Shown piece by piece: positions 27,103 to 51,900 of a stretch of 64,000 bases of DNA. The DNA comes from Anisakis pegreffii (Eukaryota > Nematoda > Chromadorea > Rhabditida > Anisakidae). The notes under the pieces are model-generated. The model did no database searches and was not told where the DNA came from. It worked only from the letters and a program-made list of their open reading frames with translations. The position numbers were made by a program, and so were the translations under genes. How positions within the stretch are numbered: position 1 is the first letter of the stretch; the number at the start of each line of letters is the position of its first letter. The stretch lies in contig JAPYMA010003026.1 of assembly GCA_035041965.1 (NCBI GenBank), positions 1-64,000 on the forward strand. The letters run 5' to 3'.

Positions 27103-28531
27103 ATGGACTTGGAGATAGCGTTGAAGAAGGCATCTGAAGAGGATGAACGTGATGAAGCGAATGAATCACAAGAAGTGTATGCTGGAAAAACGCTGAGGTT
27201 ACGATTCCAACTCATTACTCACATTACTTACAGAAACGACCCTTCGAGAATAATTCATAAATTGAACGCTTCGCTGATTTAAGTGAATGCATGATGATAT
27301 CACACAAGACTGAACACGTTCAAAAGAATACGGACGGCTTACTTTTTATACGTAAACTCAGTGAGTGTTCATCAACAAAGAATTCAAATTTCATAGATCA
27401 TTGGTTACAATTGGTCTTAAGAAGACCTTACCAATCAGCATAGCACATATCGTCTTACAGCATGCGTGAATTTCACGATCACGACCATGCTTAAACTTTT
27501 TTAATGATTGTTGCGTTTGAGTGATTAATTACAGAACTGCCTTTTTGCCGAATAAAATGTTGTTCGCTTTCACATAACGATTGTTGCCATCTATCATAGT
27601 TTTATGACCTATTCATAGCAATGATCTAACTGGGCAATCATATTGATAGATTTCATCATATGATGACATTATGAGAGCAATAAAATGATTCGTTTTTAGA
27701 AAGTATTAAGCATTGGAACGATGCGATAAGCAATCACTCTTATCGCGCTTATCGCTTCTCGAACAAATTTAGCTTAGCAGACAAATTGGTGTTGATATGA
27801 AGGGAGTCTAACCAAACAATACATTTAGTCTGATAACGGCACACAGATTACCGAATGCAAACACGTATAATCATAGTTCGATTTTGATAATTGTCAGAGT
27901 GATATACTTGATGACTGATAGAGTTTTATGACTAGCTTTTATTTGTTAGCAGTAAGATTATTGCTCTGATCACCTCGGAACCAACGAGCTGACAAACCGA
28001 AATTTATCCATAATAAGAAGGGAGCATTTAACATTTCAATAGTTCTCAACAAATCTTTCAACAATACATGGATTTTTTTATTGAATTATTATGATTAGTA
28101 TAAAATGCAATTGAACATCTTAGTTTAGTATGAAATACAGTTGGACGTATACAGTCACATCATGATTACATGATAAAGCTACTGCACTGGCCAGACTGAA
28201 AATGATCTTATTGTTAGATTGTGCACTTTCGAAAATAATTTCAGTAAAGTAGCATCTACAAAAGAACATAAAGGCTGAATATCAAAAAGATGAAAGTTTG
28301 GTGGGAGAGCAAAAAATACTGAAAACGGAATTCGAGGACCTCAACTTAGGTGATAGATTTGATAGCAAATTGGGAAAACAACTCCCCCAGCTATCTCCGC
28401 CACCCAAAAAAAAGAAGTCAGTCAGGTTTTCAGGGGTGAAGAGACGTCCGGTTTTCCTAGGATACGATATGCAAGCGGTCATAAAGAAACCAAAAAATTC
28501 TCGCGTTACGGTTCAAGTTTGCGCAATATGA
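27103..28531 (+). CDS. possible small basic protein upstream of mrp-5, two exons, frame unresolved
   Basis: Exon 1 (27103-27197) starts one base after a good acceptor (GATTCTTCAG|T ATG), reads MDLEIALKKASEEDERDEAN and ends at CTGAG|GTTACG. A second coding-like segment runs to a TGA at 28529-28531 and contains LPQLSPPPKKKKSVRFSG and GYDMQAVIKKPKNSR. The good acceptor for it (AATAATTTCAG, exon from 28245) gives SKVASTKEHKG and then a stop; the long frame is one base off, at CATAAAGG (28267-28274). A poorer acceptor (28254-28264) plus an earlier donor in exon 1 would avoid the clash. ATTAAA follows 44 bases after the stop, so this could be a separate gene ahead of mrp-5, or its extra N-terminal exons. 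I do not recognise the protein. Confidence 0.35.
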
Positions 28532-28574
28532 TCCCAATACGACCATTCCGAAAGTTCGTTTCTTAATCATTTTT

Positions 28575-28580
28575 ATTAAA
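28575..28580 (+). terminator. candidate poly(A) signal ATTAAA between the small gene and mrp-5
   Basis: ATTAAA 44 bases past the TGA at 28531 and about 220 bases before a cluster of acceptor sites. This is the spacing seen between genes of nematode operons. Confidence 0.35.
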
Positions 28581-28741
28581 TATATATTTCGAAGCATTCA
28601 CTCGTTTTTAAGATTTTCAACATTTTTCTCGCACTGATTAAATTTGCGTTTTAAAGCGATAAAACCGTTTCTTTCACCCGACTAATTAAATGATCTGCTT
28701 GTTCATGGAAAATATGAGACGATAGAGCAATTGAATTCGAA

Positions 28742-28794
28742 AAACGCACAACAAATTAATGTGATGTTTCTTTCATTAATTTGTTTGTGCGTTT
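28742..28794. repeat. hairpin with 20-bp stem just upstream of mrp-5
   Basis: Arms 28742-28761 and 28774-28794 pair completely apart from one bulged base, with a 12-base loop. The right arm runs into the first TTTCAG of the acceptor cluster, so folding could affect acceptor use. Confidence 0.8.
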
Positions 28795-28828
28795 CAGCTC
28801 TCTGTTCAGCTTTCAGCTCTAATTTCAG
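28791..28828 (+). promoter_or_regulatory. cluster of four TTCAG|CT acceptors before the mrp-5 start
   Basis: Acceptor-like AG ends occur at 28797, 28809, 28816 and 28828, three of them TTTCAG. They lie 55-86 bases before ATG 28883. In-frame stops, including TAA at 28868, separate them from the mrp-5 frame, so they suit a 5' UTR or trans-splicing rather than a coding exon. A six-codon upstream ORF (ATGCCCCTGCAGAGCTAA) follows them. Confidence 0.45.
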
Positions 28829-28882
28829 CTCTCTTTCGAACTCATTAGAAAAATGCCCCTGCAGAGCTAATTAGTATGTGAG

Positions 28883-42365
<13,483 letters not shown>

Positions 42366-44905
42366 TTGGAGTGGTGATTATATTTTGTTGGTTGTAATTT
42401 AGTAAATGTTTGTATAGAACTTATATCGTTTTGTTGACATTTTGTTTTTAGTTTCGTTATTATTACTGCTAATTCTATGCTAAGTACCACCATTAAATCA
42501 TTATTGTCGTTGTTATTGTCATTTTTGTGCATTGTTTATGTAACAGTCACCGAATTTTGGTTTAACATCGAACAATATTCCAACGAATTTTGCAATCATG
42601 CTCTCTTAAGATCATTCATCTTCATTCAATGAACACCTTGTTCGATAGTTGTCCATTTACAATGTTTTTTTCAATTCACCCTACCTTTCGGTTACTCGGC
42701 TAAGACATTTTGCTTATCGTCAACTAATCGTAAGGCATTAATGTTCCTAAAAGTTTCACTGAATCGTTTATTTAGGTCCATTTTTCTGGCGATGAGTATA
42801 TTGAGCATCTATCTATGTATTTACTTTGCCGAAACAGCTAATGTCATCTTCATCGTGTAAATGCGCGTTTGACTGCTCTTTGTACAACATGTTATTCATA
42901 TGAAAATTTTGCGTTGTTTCAGACAAACTTGATTGGTACATAGATTTACATGTGTATATTTATGTTCATATGATAGAATGAATCCAAAAATGGTAATTCT
43001 TACATTTTTCGTGTTAGTAATTAAATATATACACAATGTATATTTCATGCTTGACGTATGCATTTACTTTTGCATTGTTACTCATTTGCGATCAACTTTA
43101 CGTGATGTTTCATGTTTTCGCTCTAATTGACTCGGTTTTGTCCAAGTCAACGTGAATATCTTCCGCTCATAGTTGTGACTAAATCTATGATGTATAATGC
43201 TGATACATCTTACTAGTAACGAGCAGTTGAGTGTTGAGTATTAAGGTGGTGATCGTCATTCCTTGATTTTGCTGAGATGTTTTCTTTGGATACTGACGAT
43301 TTCAAATTTTATCTTATTATTATTTTAAAACTCATTATTATTGTTTTCACGTTTGTTTCTTGTTTTCAGAATGAACTCTCGAAAAGTTTTCTAATGAAAC
43401 TGACAACAATTTATCGTCTAAGACCATTATCACTTACTCTTTTTTGTTTTGTTTTTGCTTCATTCGTCTTATCTGAACGCGAGAAAAAAATTTGTTCTAA
43501 TTCTGGATCAAATTAATACTGATACTATCTGACCTCGTCCTGTTGACGGTATTCATTCGTGCGTCTGTCGATCTGTCTTGGTTATTCTTTCTCTTTTGTG
43601 GTTATTGGCTTGCACTTATCTTTACCATTAATTACTTTTACTGTCTGTACGTGTAGATATCCAGGATATGAGTATATGTTTGGAAATACATTTCTGAACT
43701 GGATTTTCAGGATGCATTCGTTCAGGAAGCTTTCAGCTATCGATCTGTGAGACTGATCAGACTGATCACCGAGCGAGAAAATCATTTAGTCATTTAGTGG
43801 ATAGTCATTGATGAAATGGTTTTGACTGCGAATTCATGACAAATTAAATGTTGATAGAGCACTTCGTCTGGAATGAACTGGATCTGCATTTTCAGAACTT
43901 CGTATCCTCTTGCCTTGTTGCACTTAACTTCTTAACGTTTACGTGTATCATCCTCACCCTACCTATCTTTTGTTCTTACTTTAACTTTATCTTTAAAAAA
44001 TTTGAACAGTTCACTCGAGATTGTGCGCATGTGTGTTTGTCGGATAGCAACTTTTCGCTCCTGTGAAGAGAACCTTATTGGAGAATAATTCATAGGGGAG
44101 GAGGGCTGAGACTAGAAACTCCGCAAGCAAAATCGTCAAGAAATAGCAAAGCCATGAAAAAGCTGACTGAGGTTGTTACTCTCCGACGAACTCTAGCGCA
44201 CGTTTATAGGTTGTTCATATCTAAAGGTTAAGTATATTAATTATATGAGTTCATCACTACTAACTTGTCCAACTTTAACACTGGTAATGGAACGATTACT
44301 TGTTTTATTATTATTGTTATTACCATTATTATTGTTGTTACTGTTTTGTTGTTCAAATACGGTAATTGTAACGTTTCACCATCATTTTGTGTAATGTTAT
44401 TCAACGCTGTTACTATGTGCGTATGGCTTTTGTTTGAATCCATGTAAATAAATAAATTCAATAATGAATGGATGCGAATTGACATCGCACGATTGCTTGG
44501 TATTCCACAAACCACACTCACACATTATTAACTTATCTGTTCCCATACTCAATCAAAACAGCCTTCAGTTTTTTTAAAAATTGAACATGAGATATTTGTA
44601 AGTTCAAGTGAAATTTTCCACAATGTATTATCTTTAAAGTACGCATAAAAACAACCGCTTTCCTCCAATTTCATGAACGAACATTATTCGAAACAACACA
44701 ATCAAGATTCATTTATATCGTCGGATCAAAAGGCGATATCGATGATTCAGTAAGTATTCAGTAAGGACTCATCACGTTAAGATGGAATCATTTTTAGACA
44801 GTTCATTTAACGCAATACTTTTGAAACAATAGACCGTATGTATACTCGAAGAAAACAGTAATTCATTACTTTCGTTGATGAGTTATTCAAACATGTCATC
44901 TGTAT
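42366..44905. other. convergent intergenic region (3' ends of mrp-5 and acid phosphatase)
   Basis: About 2.5 kb between two stop codons facing each other. ATTAAA at 42492-42497 is a candidate poly(A) signal for mrp-5. On the minus strand AATAAA at 44304-44309 could serve the phosphatase, though that implies a 600-base 3' UTR. Open frames such as 43277-43516 are T-rich and unsupported. Confidence 0.5.
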
Positions 44906-47900
44906 TCATCTGAGTAAGGACTGTTGCTCGGGGTCAAGCAGCTTGTTCAGACGGTTCCGATAAGCGCAACAAACGAAGACGAGTAACACCGTCAGAATGC
45001 CGAGCATTATTGTGAGACCAACCATTGTCGCTGTAATCAATCAAATTCAGTGACTGAAACTAAAATTTCCGAATTCAAAAGTCAAAAAATCCAACGAAAG
45101 CCTTCACGATCAACTTATCCCTTAGTCAGTTATATCAACATCAGAAATTATCAACTTTACAAACCGTTCTTCAGCACAAAAAATAATTATAGAGAATGGC
45201 TCTCTTACCACTGTATATCACATCACTGCTTCTCAACTAGAATATTGAAATGATCCAGCTGATTTGAGCTGATTCGATCATTTGATATGTGAAACACTCA
45301 GAGGAGTGACGTCTCTTTTCATTGAAAAGAATCGGTGAATTTCGCTCACCCAAAACGATCGAATAATCTTCACATAACTCTGAATCGCCTTTGCATAGAA
45401 ACGTCCATGAGGATGTCGAGAATCTTCGATTCATACGTTTGAAATCATTGAATAAACATGGATCACCGCATCCTGGGATTGCAATCTGCTTCCTTGAATT
45501 ACTTTGGAAACTGTGGAACCATAACTGGAAACGTTCAAATTATCGTTGAGATTTAAATGTTTGATTCGATCAAATCTAGTTGAGCAAAACAGAAGCACCA
45601 CATTCAAGGAACCCTGGTCCTCAGGTTTATCAAGTAACATATCAGTTTATTGTAAACATCTGATAGAGGAGATTCTCAGCTATCCGAAAAACATATATAT
45701 TGTCGACGGAATCTGCCCATTAATAGAGATATGATCAATTTTGTGAGGTAGGTCATGTACCCGCTCATCACCAATATATGACCAAAGTTATATCTCAAGC
45801 ACCACATTCAAGAAACTCTGGTCTTCAGGTTTGTCCGGTAACATATCAGTTTTTTGTGATCATCTGATAGAAAAGATTCTCAGCTATCTGAAAATCATAT
45901 ATCTTGTCGGTAAGTAATGCTTATTTTTTAAAATATGCTATCATTCAACATCTCAGGTCGTTATCTTTCCATACGCTTTCAGTCGCATTTAGCAAATCTT
46001 AGTGAAGTACTCTATGAATGTGGCCTCAAGAACGTTTACCTCAACTACGTGATCGCCATTCCTGAGATGATGTTCCAACACAATGGCTGATCCAAACGGT
46101 GGCATTGTACTGAGTTGTGGGATTGCGAAGAATTTTCCAAATGTTAAAATGTTACCGTCATGCTGAAATTCAACGATTCCTGAGGGATCGTATAAAAGTT
46201 GTTCTTGATTATCTTTGATATTTTTCGCTTAACCAATTATCTTTTGATGACTGCAAATAATTTCGTATTTTTCTTACGCAAATCATTCAGTGAAAACCGA
46301 GAGATTGATCAATCTAAAGCATAAATGAAATTATTAGCCGCTAACTAACCGCTGAATACAATAAAAGTTTATGATTTGTCAGATTGTTTATACGATTTTC
46401 AATTCCTTCAACGAATAGATTGTAGAGCCATCCTGAAAGTCACTTCAGCATTTGCATATCTAAGCATCGACATCCACTGAAGTCATAATTAACTTTTCAT
46501 CGGCTAATTGAACAGGATAATTATCGTGAAATCTAGTCCCTCGAAGCTCCATGAGTCTGTTGTTATCGACAGATCACGATTAACTTCTTCAGTGGTCAAC
46601 TGATCCACGAATATGTTTTAGATGGATTTGATCAATTCAAATAGTGAGTCAATAAAAAAATCATAAATTCAATGAACCTCCACTTTCTGCTAAAATCAAA
46701 TCTGTAAATTGGGCATTCAAACGAATATGCTTTTCTGAAACCATTCCTAGAATGGTATCGTTTTGTGCCCACATTGGCGGTGGTAAATCCTTGAGATTTG
46801 TCTGAAAATTTTTTGAGTGGCGTAATTAATCAGTCATATATTGGTCATAATCTTCGAATGGGTAAATTCAATATCTCAAATGCTCTTTCATATGCATGTA
46901 GCAGTCGCTTCACGGTAGTAGCGATGAACAAACTGAATCTGTTGAGTAGGATTAGACAATAGGAATATGAGACGGAAGAATGTCTTCCTCTATATGGAAT
47001 ACAAAAAGATCACCCAGCCATCTTAATCCGTTCACATCAACTTTTATTGTTTCCCATCTCAAAATCTTGTGTGCTCTCCTAAATTTGAACTACTCCAGTA
47101 CTCGTATAGCGTTACTGGCGCACAGTTGAACTCGACAATCCGATTTTTCTTATTCAGTGTCATATGAGGAAATGGATGTGGACAATTTGGTGAAGTTGCA
47201 ATGAACCAATCAACTGACCCTTGAGATAAGACAATCAAGCACTTGATTATAGATTATTGGATCATTCACTTCAATACCAGTCATCTGAGTTAACCACTGC
47301 TTGAATGGTGTATCATCGGCAGCGATCTTCTTATAAACATCTGTATTCTGGTAGGTGTCCATTAAGTTTGGACAACTATCAAACGCTCCGATTGCAAACT
47401 GGAAATGAGATGGAAAGCGTTTTAGCCAAGCGTCTCTCACTAGAGAAGTGAAATTTCAGACTCACATCCCTAGTGATTTCCAGGTTTCCATATCAACAGC
47501 GAAACTGTGCTCATTATTGGCATTAATCGATCTTCTAACGATCACTTTATCAATCATAAACGAATTATCAATTCATTTTGCTCTCGATCGATCTCAACTT
47601 GCTTGATCTCAAAGATTCATTTTAAAGCATAGCTTCAGCTTAACACTTGAATAATGATTCAGGATATGCTTTCGAGTTCAATGTTGCAAGCAAAAATGCT
47701 GATTCAGGGTTTCAGTCGTGCAGCAGCCGCAGAGAGCATTTCTGACCTGGTCTAATATTGGTTGAGTATGAACGGCGATAGGTTGCCACTTGAGAAGTTG
47801 ACTCCAAACTTGGTCTCCTTCAGGCGGAAACAGCGAGGCGAGTACACTGAGTGCACTGACCACTGTTCGATTATCGGTGCCGGCTAGCACTCGAATCTGA

Positions 47901-48900
47901 AAAACGCCTTACGCTAATTGTAAGCACAGTGAACTAGATGAAATGAATTCATAACGGAAAAATTTCAGATAGTTTTTCTTTCAAATATAACTAACTTAGC
48001 ATCAAATGTCTCATCAAGTGGCAATACGATCATATAATCTTGCTTAAAATAATCAAATCACATGAATTCAATTGATGTTGAGGGAGGTTATCCATATGAG
48101 TGCTTTGATAAAACGCTCAGCTAATAAATACAGAGATGGTTCGTTAATCGTTGCGATTTTAAGGAACTTCCATTTTGGGTAGCACTCACCTGAGATGGTA
48201 TATAACGCTTTCCAAGAAACTTATTGTATGTTGTGCGTATGTATTGCCCCAACTGATACTCTTGCACGATTCCATCCTGTAACATTCATTTATCATCAGT
48301 GTCGAATCAATTTGGATTAATCTGATGCTTTAATCAGCGTCCTTCAAACTATTGTTAGTAAGAATTTGATGATAAATCAGATAATATGAATGGCGACTTA
48401 CATTGGTCAATTCACCTGCTTCGATCGGGAATTTGTCTAAAATTTTGGGATCTTCGTTTGGAAAAATGAGTATTTTAGTAGGTGCTCGTTCGCCGTGCCT
48501 GAAAAGCTGCAAAACAAAAATCGTTTCGAAATCAATGCTTAAAGATTACTTGACGATGGAAATAACAATGGTTTCAACTATGAAAACATTAAAATAGGTT
48601 GAAATCAATTGGATGAAAATATGACCCAAAAATTATGGCATCAAATCTTCATGATTGTAAACTGGAAAATATTTCACAACACGCATTCTCATGAATCATG
48701 AATCAATAAAATGCAATCTGCACAACATGCGTGTTGAATGATGAAATCATGAAATCAATCGAAAATGATGAATTTCTCAAGCATATTGAATAACTTACTA
48801 TTTGAAGTGACTGTAAGGTATCTATGGATTGTTGTCCGAATATCTGGGTGATAAACGCGACGAATATGATTATCGGAACTCGATTCGGGTAGTGAAGCAT
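44906..48900 (-). CDS. membrane-anchored histidine acid phosphatase
   Basis: Secreted-pathway phosphomonoesterase of the histidine (branch 2) acid phosphatase family, 417 aa. Ten minus-strand exons join in phase: 48900-48799, 48506-48402, 48276-48190, 47896-47747, 47398-47219, 46801-46678, 46432-46350, 46162-46040, 45524-45350, 45030-44906. Order: signal peptide (VPIIIFVAFITQIFG), catalytic LFRHGERAP (R37, H38, R41), AGTDNRTVVSALSVLASLFP, KWQPIAVHT, LLLYSAHD (H278, D279), IPGCGDPC, then one transmembrane helix (about 372-399) and the short tail AYRNRLNKLLDPEQQSLLR. This matches human prostatic and lysosomal enzymes and nematode pho/acp proteins, with the tail anchoring it facing the lumen or outside. 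The usual R-S-T-D arginine is replaced (LAGTD), so activity may be altered. The family call is secure. Confidence 0.95.
45593..45909. repeat. duplicated 113-bp segment within a phosphatase intron
   Basis: 45593-45705 and 45797-45909 align over 113 bases without gaps, with about 14 differences by eye (roughly 88% identity), offset 204. Both lie in the intron between exons 8 and 9 of the phosphatase. No coding frame is shared. Confidence 0.85.
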
Positions 48901-48902
48901 TT

Positions 48903-48904
48903 CT
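48903..48904 (-). other. trans-splice acceptor of the acid phosphatase gene
   Basis: CCAGCTCTCAG on the minus strand ends two bases before ATG 48900. The very short leader is typical of spliced-leader addition in nematodes. Confidence 0.45.
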
Positions 48905-51900
48905 GAGAGCTGGTATCTTACAGTGAATGATGTCACAAGAAAACACCAATCAAACGTATTATTGAATAATAATTTTGTGTGCGTTTACACAAACACTTCT
49001 TCCATGTGTTTACACAAGACACAAGAACAGTTGATTTCGTTCGTACAAAAAATGGGTTCCGTTCTCATATCGCCTTTCGTATCGTTATCATACACCAGCA
49101 TTGATAACATCACTGTCCCTATGAGCGCATTGGCTGTCATATTTCATCAATTTCCTCACCAACAAGCATTAAAATCGTAAATGGTTTGCTTGTTTTGATG
49201 ATCATCAATGTCGCTGATCATAATCATTCGCCGATCGCCTACATTAAAGTACGAGAAATGTCATTGAAACATTCGGCTTTATGAAATGAAACGGCATTTT
49301 TCTTCAATATCGTCATTGCTTTTTGTGTACTTTTACTGTTTTAACCTGATTGTTTGTACATTCATTCTTTGTCAATTCTGAATGTTAACCTTTAGGTTTC
49401 ACAGTACTTTGTGTTGTTTGTTCATTATTTTGGAAGCCATAAGAACATCTGACTAGCGGATATTGAACTTTGATGCGATATGATCAGTAGTTCAAGATGC
49501 ACTGAGTTGAGATCGATTAGCGCGAGAATACCTGTACGATATTGCTTTTGAACTATAACCATAGAATGTCGTTTCTCGCACGCACTCAGATCTGTTCAGC
49601 AAACAACTTAAACTTATCCGTTCTAAATTCAATTCACTGTATCATGGATATACGGCAAATCACTGAATATTTGCATCGGCTTGATCGCTGGATCACTTAT
49701 CAATCATTGATTAAATATTCTCGAGTGATCGTTTCTTTTCGCTTATCAACTTTTTATCACTTATCAATCAAGAATGTTTCAGAGACAAATATGGCATCTT
49801 ATAGTGATCCAACGATGAGTTATCTGTCTTGATAACGAGCTCAATTAAGTCCTTGCATAAATTCAATCAGCAGAGATTGCTGGCTGCCCTCAGAGAACGA
49901 ACGAGTTCGTCCGCATTTGCGCTTCAGCACATCGTTCGCTGTGATAGTGTAACGAATTTGTTGAAATGACGATTTCCGAATAGAAATACTCCGTTCTATC
50001 GCTTGCATACTTCATCAAATGTTCGTCGATACAACGTTGGATGGATAAAATTTCTATGCAACACAATTACACTCAAATCCATCCACACAAAACATTGCGC
50101 AATGTTTATACGAAACAGATTTTTGTTCTATTTTCCTCAATGAGAACTCAATGACGAGCCAATATTCATCGTGTATTATTCCAAATAATTTTTCAATTGT
50201 AACCGCTCCATGTGAAAGCAATCATCGTCAAAGCTATTATCAACACTCATTAATAGTAGGATGAAATTTTTATTTTTTCGCAAAAGTCATTCATCCTCAT
50301 GCAATACTCATTTGTTTTCTGACGTTTCCACCTCTTTCTCTGTCAATATCATTTTAAAGGTTTGATCAGTTTCAAAGCCTATCGTATCTACTCAATGCAG
50401 ACTCTCATTGTGAGATTATCTGAATCTGAATCGTTTCCCTGTTGCAATTTTCGGTGTCAATCCCTCAGGAATATATATGTGCTATATCGAGACTGAACGG
50501 TTCTCGGTTTAAACGTTTATTGTACTGTTCACTTGCATACAAGCAAATGAAAATTTAAAAATGTGATCATCAGAAATCGTTACAACTAAATTGAATCCAC
50601 GAAAAATTCGCATAATGGTCTCAATAACTACGGGCAGGGCGAGGGAGGAGGATGACTCTATTATTTTACTGGAGTGAGCCGGCTAAAAGGTTTCAGAACT
50701 CAACAAATTGATCACGAATTCAGCAGAATCCATTATGTTAGAACCGCTAATTTGTCATTTGATAATATCAACAGTGATTTTATTCGAATCATCTTCATCC
50801 GAAGCCAACATGAGTCAAAATCATCCCATATAATTCGGTAATCTTAAATCATGAAACAAATCATTGAATTGCTAAATTTTACTATCCGTTCGAATTCTCA
50901 TTCTTTTCCAGCTGCTCTCGAGTCAGTCTCATTCTTTCATCATTTTTCTGCACGATTTCTCATTCTGTACAAGCAGTATTGGGATATTTCATTATTCTTT
51001 CGTAATAGATGCTTATGTGGTTCCTCTCATTCTTTTTTAAATACTCTTTCTGCTCAGTTGACAGACGACTGTTTGTTGACTGGTGCACATGACGAATAGA
51101 TCATTGGTCGATCGAATATAACACATCGAAGAGTGCTGTCAATGCGGTGGCCTTCACATCGGTCACTTAGCTAATTCAGTTGCAATTTCAGGATAATACA
51201 GTGAATACGCATATATTTCAGGGAGCCCAGTACGGAGGAGATAGCAGCAGCTATTCATTTTCTGAAAAGTCCTCTTTCGAAAATGAAAATCATCATCAGA
51301 AATCACTGCAAGATTAGGTCATCAGAAGCCATGTGTTAATCATCATTCGATGACCGAATGAGTTAAGGTAGTACTGGATGAAGTGAAAGGAGCAGGAAAA
51401 TCTGAATTATAACTAGACCTATTCTACAAAACTGTACCGGTGATAAACTCATCGAATATTTTTCCTCAAAACAGCTTCTCATATCAGGAAAACCTTTGCA
51501 GTTTTCAGCTCACAGTTGTTGAAATAACCATCAACCATTCTCGCGTTGTGTTCCATCAGTGAGCATCAGCATCAGGCTAACTGGCTATCCATGATAAGCA
51601 TTATCTAACATCTTCAAAATCGTAATACTAGCAAAAATTTCAAGTTTACTCACCAAAATACAACATCAGCCCGATTCACTCTCACCGGACGAATTCCAAT
51701 GGATCATCAGGTTTGTTCGTACAGAAACCTCGTATAATCCCGTCCTTCCATAACAGTAAGACTCATTGCAAAAAATTCGCAAATGAACGATGGAAAATCT
51801 TGATTTAACATTTTATCGATATTCGCCAATTAGCACAGGATTAGAGATAGGCTTGCTGTTCTTTAAAGTTTTAATGTTTATTGAGCTGAAGTGCAGTCGT

